NCBI GenBank assembly: GCA_006384855.1
Contig: VCJN01002623.1
Coordinates: 29,664 to 93,663, forward strand
Length of the DNA stretch: 64,000 nt
Origin: Tetraselmis striata
Taxonomy: Eukaryota > Chlorophyta > Chlorodendrophyceae > Chlorodendrales > Chlorodendraceae
Direction: 5' to 3'
The position numbers and the translations under genes are program-made. Shown piece by piece: positions 20,460 to 32,260 of this stretch. Under the pieces are notes generated by a model that had not been told where the DNA came from, did not search any database, and saw only the letters and a program-made list of their open reading frames with translations. Numbering within the stretch: position 1 is the stretch's first letter; each line of letters begins with the position of its first letter.

Positions 20460-22900
20460 GGCAAGCCAAACGTTATCAGTTTTATTCCGATATCACCGCC
20501 TACTGCTCCCAGCGCTCCGCGGGCGGATCGGCAGAGCGGCGGCGTCGGCGGCTACTACGCAGCGAGAGCGGCGAGACGAAGTGTGTGTGGATGGCTGGGG
20601 AGGGGAAGAGCGCGCGCAGGGAAGGGGGTCCCCGCTCTCAACAGTGTCCCTGTCTGGGCAGCCCTGTCAACGGGCGGCGCATCAACCCTAATAATTCGCT
20701 TTGCCACTGCTACTACAGATACATACCCTGTACTAACGGCAGTGGTTCCGATTATTTAGGGGTTTGTCGGCGGGGTGTCGGAGGCGCGCGCGCGCCACGA
20801 GGCGTCCGCACCAAGCCTGCGAGACACGCCAGCGAATGGAAAGCGAGTCTACCTGCCGCGCGTCTAACACAGTGAATGGGGGATTGTAGGCACCTTCGAA
20901 AACGAGAAATGCCGTGGACTGCACCCTGCTCTGCTCTGCGCGGTGGGGCGGGACTGGACTGGACCTGATAGGTATGAGGTTTGGTTATGCTGGGAGTGCC
21001 GCCAGGAAAGCTGTTCCGGCCGGCGGCATGTAGTTATCTTTTTGGTACCTGTACAGGGAGAGCGTCAAGAGAATGCACGGAAAGTACCGGCGGCATGTAG
21101 TCGCTACCGTACCTGCAGGCATGTCGCTCGCCTTTCGGTCTGTCCATCTCCCACTACCTACTGAATCCCCCTTTAGTGAATCTACACCTATAGTGAACGC
21201 GAGGGGAGGGGGGCACAACGCGCATGTAAGTACTTTACTTCGTACCTCTATGTGTACCCACCCCTACAGTGAACAGGGGGGAGGGGCCCCGAATGTTCAT
21301 TATTTATAGAGGTAATGATGTCACTGTATGGGTTTTGACTGTATGATTTATTATACCCCCCATGTCGCGACCGCTGATAGCAGGTCGTGAAAATAGACGG
21401 AAAGCGTCTAGGAAATGCACGGAAAGTAACGGTACAAGTACTTAGGCAGGAAACACCCTGCATATCAAGCGGTAGAGCAAAGTTAACGCCGGGACGCCGG
21501 GCTCGACCAAGAGGCTGCTGACAATTCAGACCAGCCGGTCAAAGAACTTCCCGCGGATGACGCAACCGAGGGGGCCTACTGGCGGCGGGCGGAGAGAGAT
21601 ATTCGATGAAGAAAATGTGCAGCATGCAAAGGACGAGGCGTGAACGACAATGACTCCCACCGCCGCTAAGAACTAATATATGGATTATATGCAATAACCA
21701 TGGAAGCCACCAATCGTGCTATAGCTCTAGCCCGCTAGGCGAGGGGCAAGCCCTGTGGCGATCGAGATATGAACCAATTCGTATGGAAGATCTCGTCCGA
21801 GCGGGCGCAGTAAATAGCGTAGACGCTTGCGCTATAAGAAGGTGACGGTGAAGATGCCGACAGAGTGCATGCGGCCTTACGCGGCCGGCTAGATGCCTAG
21901 ATGGTAGTATGGCTGGTCACCAAAGAGTGGTCATGATATATGAAGGAGAAGAACAAGATAAACGCAACGAATATACCCTGGTGCAGCCACATGAAGAGGC
22001 TCTTGTTGAAGGCTTGGCACATAGCGCTAGTCTAGAAGAATTAGCGGATACCGTAACTACGGCGCGCATGGATTCCGCCGCCATGCATGATGATACCATC
22101 GGACGATCAAAATGCTTGATGGACGATAAGCACGATCATTGCAACGCATATGATTTTATATAAAAGGAAAAAGGTTCTGTGGCGCCCGCCGCCAGGTTGC
22201 GGCACACCTAGAGCGGAGGATTATTTGTGTGGCAGGCCATGCGGCGCCACCGCCCCTATCTACCTCCACGACGTGGTGGGCGCTGGTAGTCCCGAAGACC
22301 CGTGCCCGGCTGGATGCGGCAGGGGGGCTGAGCGGAGTGCCCGGCTGTGGCGGGTCCTCGGATCTTGCGACGACCGGGCAGCCATGATGGGGGCTTTTCA
22401 AATAATACTCGCAGTACCGGTAGTGCCTACGGGCGCATGTACGGGGGGCTGCCACGAAATATTCATGTGCGACCTCGGCCTTGCGTCGGCCTCTTCGCTC
22501 GACATCCGCCTAGGGGTGGGGACGGAGGAGGCTATGTACGACTCGGTCGGGGGGAGCCCACTCGCGGGGGCTGTTCGAAATAAAACTGTATTTTCGTACT
22601 TAAATAGTGCGACCTGCCCGGTACGGGGGGCGATACAATATTCGGCACAGCCTTGCACGGTGGCGAGTGTCATAAATCCAAATGTGCACGGGGCCCATGA
22701 AGACGTCCTCGGGCGGTGACCTCGGCTAGGAGCGTGGGCAGGTGGTTGCTGCGCGCGTCGGGCGATCCGGCACTTGTGTGCTGCACAATAAGACAAGCGA
22801 GCATACGACCAGCAGTGCAATTGTAATTGAAATTGATTACAACGTGCAAGTCTGCTGCTCTCCACCGCCCATACTGAGTTGCTCTTGGGGCTTGCCATCT
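20460..22900. other. Intergenic stretch, no gene seen
   Basis: Upstream of the isocitrate dehydrogenase start there is a G-run (20,425-20,453) and then about 2.4 kb in which no frame looks convincingly coding. The 84-residue plus-strand frame at 21,909-22,163 is acidic and of plausible composition, but I recognise nothing in it and it lacks support from neighbours. Confidence 0.45.
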
Positions 22901-22939
22901 CTAATCATAGTAAGGAACACATACATATAGGTACATGGA

Positions 22940-25900
22940 AGTGTTTTCCCCACCTTCACGAGCCGAGCCGGACGGCCGTCGTCGCGCTAGATCAGCCCCC
23001 GTCTCGAGCCACTACCGGCGGTGTTCCCGGACGTCCTCGGAGTTCGGAGGTGAAGGTGGGGAAAACAACGCAAGGCTTCTCGGATGACCCCATCAGGAAA
23101 GCGTGGAAATGAAGAAAGGTAGTCAGCGGCAGCGATTTAGCGAAGAAGTCGGCCAGGTGGGCCGGGGTAGGCGTGTAGTGCATGTAGAGGATGCCGTCTC
23201 AGTAGAGTTGGACCGCATACTGAAACCGGAGGTCAATGTGGCGTTGCGCACATGTAATTATACCATGTAGCACCTGAACGATGCATGCGCGGTTGTCCCC
23301 GCATACTTGTACCGGGGCAGCAGTGGGGTGGCTGAGCTTGGCGCAGAAGAACGCGAATAACCGCCATACATGTGCAGACCACGCAGAGCTCCACGAACTC
23401 CGCTGCGGCAGTAGACATGGCCACGCTGCCTCCGAACCTTGGATGCCTGCGGCAGGTCGTAGAGTGCCCCAACGGGATGCCAAGCCCGGTCCTTACGGCC
23501 ACAAACGAGGGGGAGGTAGTCATAGGCATAGGTATCGCCAGTGGTGAGTAGATTGCCGCGAACGATCACGCCGGCCTCGCGCTTGATGATGTTGCCATCC
23601 TCGTGCTGCGCCGCGAAGGCCCACGCCGTCCGTTGGATGACCGCTGACTCCTTGCCGCGTCGAAACTCAGGGACGTGGACCCAGATGAAAAATGCCATCG
23701 TGGTGATAGTGTTGATCTCATGGTTCATGGACTTCTTCCAGTCATCGGGGCGAGTGCTGGAGATATCCTCATGATAGTTGCGCGGCGCCGTGGACACGCA
23801 GACATTGGGTGCTGGTAGGGCGAGGGCTGTCAGTCGCGCTGAGCGGGGGCACACAACCGCCGCGATCGCGGATGCCACCAGTGTTGGGTGGTAGTCGCTG
23901 AGGTCGACATAATGGGAAGTCCATTGTGCATGTTTGCTGGTGTGAGGAGCCGACAGCGCCGTGGCGTCCCCCTCCTGATGGTGCGGAGCGTGCTGTTCGT
24001 TGTGATGTGGAGGCGGGGGCCCCTCTTGCGCCGAAGCAAGCGCCGCCGATGGCAGCATGGGTGGCGGTGCGTGGGGCCCCTCCTGCTGGCCCGAGGGTTG
24101 AAACGCGTCCATCAGGTAGTCAGCGTTGGAGAACTGAAAGGCCGGCATAGAGAGAGGCGGGGTCGTGCGCCCGGTAGCCGGGTTATGGTAGATGCGGCAG
24201 CCACTGAAGGGCCCGGGGTCGGCGAGCTTGATGGCGGCGACGTTGTTGCCGCAGTTCCGGATGTCTTGCGGTTGAGCGATAATGGTCCACAGATGGGTGT
24301 CGCGTTGAGCCGCCAAGCCGCAGGACGCCGCGCGCACGATGTTGCATGCTCCAAGTGAGGAGAGTACTTCATGTAAGGCCAACGCGTCTGGAAAATTTTG
24401 CACAATATAGCGCACTGGTGTGGGCTGAGAAGACAGGTAGAAGCGAGTGAAACCGATGACGGAGGCGAAGGCACGAGAGCGATGGTCCTGCCAATCAAGG
24501 CGTGAGCCCGTGCGTGACCATGGTTGACACGGTGTGCTTAACACGACGAGGGTGAACGGGCGCAGCCGCTCCAGCTCCGTGATGGTGATGTCGTTGATGT
24601 GCATGGGGTCCCGTCATGACAGTCCTGAAATGCTGATGGAGGCAGACGGCCCGGGCATTTGCTGCTGATGACATGTAGGTGATGTGGCCACATAGTGCGA
24701 GCCTCCGTTGATGGGTTGGCGCCGATGAACGCGTGGATGGAAAAGCCGTATTCCACCACAGCCTCCACCTCAAATGCCGATGGGCCATGGCAAGGCGAGA
24801 AGAGATGTTCGATTACCAAAGAAGAGCTTGGCATATGGAGGAGCGGGGCAGCGGTGAGTATCGCGAGCGGCGGTGGCAGGTCTCCACGTAGGGCGCCCTG
24901 CCCTGTTGAACGTCGTGGGCCGTCAGTGCCGCTGAGGTTGGGCACGCGGGTGAAGCGAGGCATAGAGGTTGAATTGGGGCGGAAATGGGCTGAGAGCGGA
25001 AGTGGCGGGCACGCCATGGGTGTGAGAACGGGAACTGGAAGTTGTCGTCAGAGTTGGAGTAGGGGACGTGCCAGGATTCATGAAATTCATCGTCTTCGTC
25101 GTCCTCGCCCTCCCCCTCCTGCGCTCCGGTGGCTGCCCCTCCTGGGGCGGTGGTGGTGGAGGTGAGCATGACGGGCAGGCCGCTGTGGTGTGGTGCCAAC
25201 GAGGACACACCCATTAACGGGTAGGCCTCATGGCATCCTCACGGCTGCTGGTCGGAGTCGTTTTTGGCCGGGTGATGTCCGTGGTGGTGATGTCCGGCCG
25301 GGGAGACGAAGCCGAATGGGTGGTGATGGCGCTACATGTCGTTGTTGTCGCTCAAGATGGGCCAATATTGCTGCCGCTGGGGCCTGTTTTGATGGTTGTA
25401 GTCGTGGCGCAGGTTGTAGGCATAGTTGTCGTTGATGTGACGCTCCGCAGGCGCGCGCTGACAGTGACCATAGCGAGGGTTGTTCATGGTGCTGGGTGGG
25501 GCGGTGTCACCCAGGAGACGCAGGCCGTTGGCATGGCGCCTGGCCAAACACTGCTGTTGAGCATGGCATGGACGGTCACACCTGATGCAGACGATGTTGG
25601 GCCTGGTGGCATATAGTTGGTCCATGGGGTCGCAGGAATTGAGGGTTGGCGTGCGGGAACGGGCGCGCTGCTGACGATGACGCGTGCGCGCCTCCATGTT
25701 ATGTCCGGCACTTTGATGGTTGCCAGCCTCTTGTTGACATTGGTTGCCGAGATGGTGGCGTCGACAATGTGATCGTATGCTGGGTGAAGTCCTGGGATGA
25801 GGTATGTAGTTGATGGCCACGTACTCGAATGTCCACCGGCCATGTGCCTTGCGCAACAAATTCCAGAGGTTCCGGCAGCGGCAAACGTACACCTGGACCG

Positions 25901-27000
25901 GCTCATTCGGGAGCTGGCCCGCTGTGATTTCTTCCTCCAAGCGCTTGCGCTCCTCTATGGCAGACCCCTACCTGGAGTTCAGTAAACAGGGCCGTCCAGG
26001 CCGCCTATCCACACTTCCTGGAGTCCATGCTGATGCTGTCGACGATGGCCAGTGCCATGGGATAATTCGCTGTCGCGTGGCGCAGGGCTGCCAGAAGAAT
26101 GAGCTGCTCATGGTGGGTGCTTTTGCCCTTGGTGGTGTCCAGGTAGCCGGCGCTGCCGAGGGAGATCTTGATGGCCTGAGCATTATCACGGGTAGAGATG
26201 CTCTGGTCCCACACGGGGACCGTCGCGAGGTCGAGTGTCGGCTTTATTGCAGACGGCTTGATCCACTGGATGTCACTGGAGTCACTGTAGTCTGACGCAT
26301 CACCGTGTAGGCTGAAAGCGTCTTCAGAACTGGTATCACTGTCACTAAAGTCAGGCGGCGGTGGGTCGCTCTTGGTGGTGGGTCGCCCCAGGGTCCTTCT
26401 TGACCGCACTCCTCCCAGCTAGATTAGGCAGAGGGGTGTTCATCATGCCGGTGGTGATGCTGGTAGACATGGTGGAAGGATGGCGCACTTATCCTGGAAG
26501 ATGTATATAATTGTAGGGGTGGGCGGGTGGCAAGAAAAGTCTCGTCGCACGTCGCCGTCGATCGTCGAAAGCTGTCGAGGGTCGAGATACAGTCACGCAG
26601 GTTGAAGCCTCTGGCAGGCGTCGAGCACGGGGAAAGACGTCGAACCAAAGGAGAGGGCCCAAAACCTGTCGGAGGGAGATTGTCGAAGTGATGGCTGAGT
26701 GGCACTGTTAGCACTGATGGAAAGAGAGTCGGCGAGAGTAGTCGGCGTGCATGCGTCGAATCGCGTCGAGTGCCAGCAAGCGAGATGCAAACTGGGAAGG
26801 CAAAGGGCTGCTATGAGCCGTGGGCGATGGACGATAGGTAGTCGCTGTCGCCGTGGTGATGGCTGAGTGGCACTGTCACGAGAGAGAAAGGGTGAGTCGG
26901 AATATTGCTAGAAAAGCAGTTGACTGAATTACAAGGAGCCAAGGCTGGCAATTTATACCAGCCGGCTAGGTGTCGATTAGGACGGGCACCTCTCCATCTA
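22940..27000 (-). mobile_element. Broken Ty1/copia-type retroelement carrying a DNA cytosine methyltransferase domain
   Basis: Parts read from right to left on the minus strand. A leader has a TATA-like box (TATAAATTGCC) near 26.95 kb. A gag-like region (about 26.4-25.3 kb) has a CX2CX4HX4C zinc knuckle, CIRCDRPCHAQQQC. A cytosine-5 DNA methyltransferase region (about 24.8-24.2 kb) has the motif IV Pro-Cys in LVVLSTPCQPWSRTG. A copia reverse-transcriptase region follows (DDWKKSMNHEINTITTMAFF, 23.7 kb). The RNase H end is at about 23.5-23.0 kb (GSVAMSTAAAEF, HIDLRFQYAV, PTPAHLADFFAKSL). I see no pair of matching LTRs. A 17-bp inverted repeat sits at its 3' edge. The element looks broken, with several breaks, and is old enough that no terminal repeats align. 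Copia is identified by the RNase H and reverse-transcriptase motifs; which methyltransferase subfamily was captured is not clear. Confidence 0.8.
22943..23066. repeat. 17-bp perfect inverted repeat
   Basis: GTTTTCCCCACCTTCAC at 22,943-22,959 is the exact reverse complement of 23,050-23,066, with a 90-base GC-rich spacer. It overlaps the 3' end of the copia-type element, where a polypurine tract would be expected on the minus strand (GAAGGTGGGGAAAAC). Confidence 0.8.
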
Positions 27001-27229
27001 AGAAGGCCAACTAGCAAAGATGCCTAGGTGCCATGCTTTGGTAACAACTGGGTGCCGTAATTCTGCCATACGGTCTAAATTAGGCACATGTACGGCAGCC
27101 AGCTGTTCACTGGAAAAAATGCGGATTTCACAGAGAGAAAAAGCGGATTCAGGGTACCGGGGTACCCTGGGTCCAACACACACATCAATATTTATATAAG
27201 AAATAAAAACATTGTACTGCCTGCACGCG

Positions 27230-27330
27230 CTGCTTTTTGTTTTTTCGCCCCCGGGACAGGACTGGCACCAGTGAAACCCGCCTTGCAGCGTCTACTCTAC
27301 GACGGCCGTTTGGGCGCGCTGCTAGGCGGA
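27230..27330 (-). repeat. Repeat family B, 3' fragment
   Basis: TTTTTTCGCCCCCGGGACAG followed by GACTGGCACCAGTGAAACCC and the CGACGGCCGTTTGGGC block is the reverse complement of the A-tailed 3' end of family B at 60,600-60,685. A near-identical fragment lies at 39,000-39,080. Confidence 0.8.
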
Positions 27331-27924
27331 TGACCGTCGCTACAGTGCCTGTTGTAGGATTGAGCCGGCCGGCGAGCAGCATCAACCACATCCACCTCCC
27401 ATCTGCGGCCGGTGCCCTCTCTTGTAGCGCCACTCGTAGGAGTAGCAACTAGCTGTACCGTGCAGATTCCAAGGGCAAGGAGTGACCGACTGCAGAGTGC
27501 GAACTGACCCCTGGTGTTCCGCTGTCGTAGCCTGCATAAGTTAACGCCTGCAGCCGTTTCTACTTGCCTGCCTCGTCGCACGTGGTTTAAGTCGAGAATC
27601 ACCCGGCGGCAGGTCGTCAAGGTCGTCAACAACACCACGGACCCGGAACAGGTGCGCGCTGCGGGCCACCTGCGCCCACACGGAAATCGCCCGCCGTGCC
27701 AGATTGGTATGGGGTTGGTGGTCAGGTCATCGTCTGCACCGGGTGCCCCCTGGCGAACCTTCCCTGAAGGGGCTCTCGGCCGGTCGCAGTGGTCCGGGTT
27801 AGAGCCCTGCTGGGGTCAACGCCGGTCAACGTCGGTCGCCGGGGATGGAAAGCCTGACACCCACCCACCCCACACCCGGCTCCCACCTTCTCGCAGGCAG
27901 CGGTCAGTGCGGCTCAGTGGCGGT

Positions 27925-30522
27925 ATGACTGTCCCATCGTCATCGTCGCTGCGGACGCCTAAGCTGTCCGGTGCCGCGGGCAGCCCGCACAGCGACAGCT
28001 CGGAGCGCCGCCTGAAGCACATCCTGGGCGGCGCAGCGGGTCCGTGGCCAGACCCACGTGGCGGCGGTGACTGAGCTAAGTGGCATCTGTCGGGCAGCTG
28101 GATGAGGCAGGTGCTGACTGCGAGCCGCTCCTGGTGCGCAGGGACCGCCGGCGGTCGGGTTTCCTCCTATGGAGCGGTGCGGCGCGGCGATGGGGAGGCG
28201 CGCGAAATAGAGTTAGAGAGTGAAACAGGGAGAAGATTGTGGGTGGGTGGTCGCACAGCATCCACCCTGCGCATGACGCCCTGACCTCCCCTTTGCTGCG
28301 CCGCAAGCAGGACACGGGCAGCTCGCTGCAGCTGGAGCCTTACGCCGGCGGCAGGCTGGTGCGGGCGCGGCGGGCTCATCTCATAGTCCCATGCCTCTCA
28401 TGTGACACGGCCCCAACAAACCTGACCCTAATTTAGGCCACCCGCCGACCGCGCAATGCCCCTCCTCATGGCCCGCCACGCTCTGAGCCCCACACACCCC
28501 GCGCCCTCCGTCCTCACCGCAGGGCGGCGCCAGCTTTGTGCGCGACTTTGAGAGCAGCCTGGAGATTCCCACCACGCCCTCCGCCCTCAGCAAGCTGCCG
28601 GCCGGCCGCGACGCGCAGGAGCTCAACACTGCGGTGTTTGAGGACCGTCTCGTGCGGCAGGTGCAGGAGATTGTGAGCGCACGCCAGCAAGGTGCGCCAC
28701 CCGGGGCAGAGGAGGGCGGGGGGGGGGGGGGACATCACTCTGCCAATTACCCGCCCGCCTTCTCGGCCCCTTCGCCATCAGCTGATCCTTGAAGTGGGGC
28801 CCTGGCAGAGATCCGCAAGACGGAGGAGAACCTCAACACGGCCCTGAAGGAGCTGCAGGTGGGGAGGGAGGGGAGGGACCGAGGGAGGGATTTCGAAGGG
28901 CGTTCCCGGGCATGGGATGGGAGCGGAGCTGCGAACTGATGCGCGATCACGTGGCGCCGCCTCAGAGTGTGAAGCGGGCGGAGGAGGCGCTGCTGCAGCG
29001 GCGCGTGGCGCACTTCACGCAGGAGTTCAAGGAGGGGATCTCGGAGCTGGAGCGTGGGTTCCTGGCGCAGGTGCGCTGTAGGCTGGCTGGGGAGCAAGGG
29101 GCAAGAGGCACGGAGAGGGAGAAGGGAAGGGAAGGGAGTGGGGGGGGGGGGGGGGCACTGCCGCAGATGAAGTGCAATATGATGCATGATGACCATTGCA
29201 CTGGCGGTGTGTTACTTCTTTCCAGTACTACGGATGCTGGCGCGGCACAAACAACGCGGCAAATGGGAACCTGCGCGCCCTGGCAGATGTCAAATAATAC
29301 AACGTATACGAAACAACGACGGAAGTATAGCGAATGTTCGTATGGGTGGCTAGCAAGCACAGCTTGAGGAGTGATAATAAGGGTTATTGTCGGTGCAGCG
29401 GCACGCGTACTCGACAGGAGGCAGGTGGAACGGAAAACGGGGGCACGCACATAGATACTGGCATAAAACATAGACACAAAAGACATAGATACTGGCAGCA
29501 TTTAGTTACGTACGTCACCGCCCATCACAGTATTTCCAATGGACTCATTTTTATGTCAATTGAGTTCGTACCGCTCGCCTGACCATGCTGTGTAATTGGT
29601 TGCCCAGTTACCTCCACAGTGTCACAAAATGCTGACACATCGACACCTCCCTAATGTGTGCGTGAGGTACTACGATGAGCTTTGCCTAACACGTGTTGTT
29701 TCCTCTTTGCGTGGGGTTTGCACAGGAGAGGGGGGGGGGAGGAGGGCCAAACAACACAACAACGCATTGCACGCACAGAAAGTGTGTCTACGGGTTCATT
29801 GCCGATGCCTTTCACCGAGTCTGATTTCGCCCCCGCATGACCCCCCCCCCCCCCCCCCCCCCCTCCCCCCAACCTCTTGCGGGAGCTCAGAAGGGAGAAT
29901 CGTAATTTTGTACGGACTTGTCGGAACTTACCACGGAATCCTCAACACGATGTGGCCAAATTGTTCAGCGCCACTTTGGAGACCCGCGTAGGGCATTGAG
30001 CGGTGCGGCACGCATTACATATTGGGCCTTAAAGGACCAGCCGTGCCGCGCACCCGGCATGGGAGCCGGGTTTTTGTCGGAAAGTCCGGACTTGTCGGAA
30101 CTTACCACGGGATCCTCGACACGATGTGGCCAAATGATTCAGCGCCACTTTGGAGACCCGCGTAGGGCATTGAGCGGTGCGGCACGCATTACATATTGGG
30201 CCTTCCGGGACCAGCCGTGCCGCTCAACCCCCCCCCCCCCCTTTCTCCCTCCACTGGGGATGCGCCCGCTGTGCCGCTCGCGCAGGCGGAGGAGCTGAAG
30301 CAGCAGATGGTGGCGAAGATCGAGGAGCAGAAGGGGCAGTGCGAGGCGGCGGTGGAGGCCAAGGTGCTGGCGCTGTCGCAGTCGCTGCAGCTGGTGCCCG
30401 GGGCGCTGGCCGCAGCAGTGCCCTTCACCCCCGCCAGCGAGGCGCCGCGGTACGCCGCACCACACGCAGGCGGCCGGCCCGGCCGCAACGTTGTTGCAGC
30501 ACCGTCAGCTCACGCCAGTTGA
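27925..30522 (+). CDS. Coiled-coil protein of unknown function
   Basis: I do not recognise the family. Well-supported exons are 28311-28358, 28523-28691, 28809-28858, 28966-29070 and 30286-30522, which join with matching phases (0, 1, 0, 0). A likely first exon starts at the ATG at 27,925 (MTVPSSSSLRTPKLSG, Ser/Pro-rich); its junction to 28,311 needs a very short exon near 28,110 and is unsure. The centre is strongly helical, with heptad-like Leu/Glu/Lys patterns: RLVRQVQEIVSARQQEIRKT, NLNTALKELQSVKRAEEALL, FTQEFKEGISELERG and LKQQMVAKIEEQKGQCEAAV. The end is Ala/Pro/Arg-rich. No membrane segment or signal is seen, so a cytoskeletal or centrosomal role is only a guess. The last intron (1.2 kb) carries a 174-base tandem duplication. 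A TGTAA poly(A) signal is at 30,885. Confidence 0.7.
29913..30223 (+). repeat. Tandem duplication, period 174 bases
   Basis: The block beginning CGGACTTGTCGGAACTTACC at 29,913 is repeated from 30,087 with few differences over about 136 bases (GATGTGGCCAAATNNTTCAG, CGCCACTTTGGAGACCCGCG, TGCGGCACGCATTACATATT). Both copies lie in the last intron of the coiled-coil gene, the second ending just before a C-run near the acceptor. Confidence 0.85.
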
Positions 30523-30899
30523 GACTGCTCAAGCCATGATTGCATTGGCCCGAACCTGCCACCAGTGGCTATAGGAGTGGGCCAGTGGCCTGCTATATCA
30601 TCTGCAGGAGGGTTGCCCGGAGGTCCATTGGAAGCCGACTTTACTTAGCCACGTGGACTGGAGGTCCGCGTGACAACGTAACCGTAGTCAAGTTCGGTTT
30701 GACACTTCGTAAGGAGGGTGAAGCAGCACTGCAGTGGCAAACGTGCGTGGGCTTCGGTCAATTTACGTCGACTTCTGCAGGTTTCCTGGTCATAACATCG
30801 ATATGTGGTAGCTTTCGGCATGTTTTTATTTGGGACCACCACCAGCCAAACTTTACGCTTACATTTGCGTACCCAGGCTCCACTTGTAAGTGAAGGGGG

Positions 30900-31067
30900 G
30901 GTCTCGCTGAACTCGGTATCACTACGCGACCCCCAAAAGTTTTGTTAACTCCCAGTGTCGCTCGACTTATTGAAGTCGGCTTTATTTAGTTGAATAACGG
31001 AACTGGGGATTAGCGACTACTTATGCACAACCCTCACCTTATCAACAGCGCATGGGCCATATATATG

Positions 31068-31125
<58 letters not shown>

Positions 31126-31250
31126 GTTATTTATTTATTTATATAATATAAATAATATTTATAAATATTTAATTTGTATATATATACATAAATGTATATA
31201 TCAGCCGCGTTGACATCGCAAGGGGGGCGGGGTTCCTCAACGTAGCGCTT
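30900..31250. repeat. AT microsatellite and low-complexity patch
   Basis: A (TA)n array spans about 31,060-31,123 and is followed by TTATTTATTTATATAATATA-like sequence to 31,205. It lies between the coiled-coil gene and the Ser/Arg-rich gene, and no gene is seen in it. Confidence 0.85.
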
Positions 31251-31559
31251 ACTCTCTGCATAAGGAACCGCCGTACTTGTCCGCCCACGCCCAGCACAGG
31301 GTAGGACCCATCGGCAGACTGGTGGAAGACCTCACGTTTATGAAGAGGATCTGGTCAAATGGACGCTCGCATTGGCGGGGATCGTCGAGAGTTGTAGGGA
31401 GGATGAAAACCACCCCTCTGGGAGCCAGCCCCTCCTTGAGAAGCGAGGATAGCTGCCAGAGCTGCATTTAGTATTGGGATAGCGTCATAACTTTAGCCGT
31501 AGGCCCGCAGCGGCATGCGGCCTGACCTCCTTCCGGTGCTCCTGTGCAGGGGGCAGCCC

Positions 31560-32260
31560 ATGTCCGCACCGCGCACCACAAGAGCCGAGCCGCTCGCTCC
31601 GCCCACCGCCGCGCCCCCCACGGTGGCGGTCTCCGAGTCCGAGGTGCGCCCAACCCCCCAAAATGTGGCTCTGAGCATGGACCATGCCTGGCCATTACCT
31701 GGGGATGCGCTGCCGTGGACATACTGACGCGGCCGCCATTCTGTTCCGCAGGAGGACAGCGATGGCAGCGATGCAGACCGGCGCCCGTCTGTCCCCACCA
31801 GCGGCAGCCACATGTGCGCGCCTGACCCCCTCCCCCCCCCCTCTTGCCACTGCGAAGTGGTGTGGATGACAGCAGCAACACCGCCTTCATGTGGCTTACT
31901 TTAACCCCCCCCCCCCCCCCCCCCCCCCCTCCACCCCCCCCATCCTCCCTCTGCCGCTCTTGCGGTGCGTTTCGCTTGGCAGGCGCTCGCCCTCGGCCCG
32001 GAAGGGCAGCTCGTGGCAGATGATGCCCGCCTCCCCGGGGCGCCGCAGCGGCCAGCACGCCCTCAAGCCAAGGTGCGCCCAAAGGAGATGCTCCCGCATG
32101 TCGGGGAAAACAGCGGCCATGGCACTGAAGGCGGCCTAGACTCCCAACACTACGTGAGGTGGCTTTTCAGCTGACCAGGCGGCTGTCTGGTGCACGTAGG
32201 CGAGCGGCGCCGCACCGGCCCGTCAAGGTGCTCGACCTGTTGGACTCTGACGACGACTGA
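31560..32260 (+). CDS. Small Ser/Arg-rich basic protein, possibly the C-terminal part of a larger gene
   Basis: Unknown family. Four exons join with consistent phases: 31560-31643, 31752-31813, 31983-32072 and 32179-32260, giving 105 residues from the ATG at 31,560. It begins MSAPRTTRAEPLAPPTAAPP, has an acidic patch SESEEDSDGSDADRR, then a basic Ser/Arg stretch (HMRSPSARKGSSWQMMPASP, GRRSGQHALKPRRLSGARRR), and ends VKVLDLLDSDDD. That end has the hydrophobic-then-acidic form of a SUMO-interaction or acidic-tail motif. It looks disordered and nuclear in style. A CAG acceptor (31,547-31,549) lies just before the ATG, so upstream exons may exist. The donor at 31,814 is followed by C-runs. Confidence 0.6.

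Noticed and set aside
21909-22163. Acidic 84-residue plus-strand frame as a possible small gene
   Set aside because: No recognised motif, no splice or codon-usage support, and surrounded by non-coding sequence; left unannotated as a gene.
27514-28074. Upstream extension of the coiled-coil gene to 27,514
   Set aside because: The frame is open, but the sequence before 27,925 has no protein-like character and overlaps the region next to a repeat; the ATG at 27,925 is preferred.
31060-31205. Replication origin or centromere-like AT block
   Set aside because: It is a plain (TA)n microsatellite with decayed flanks; nothing else supports such a role.
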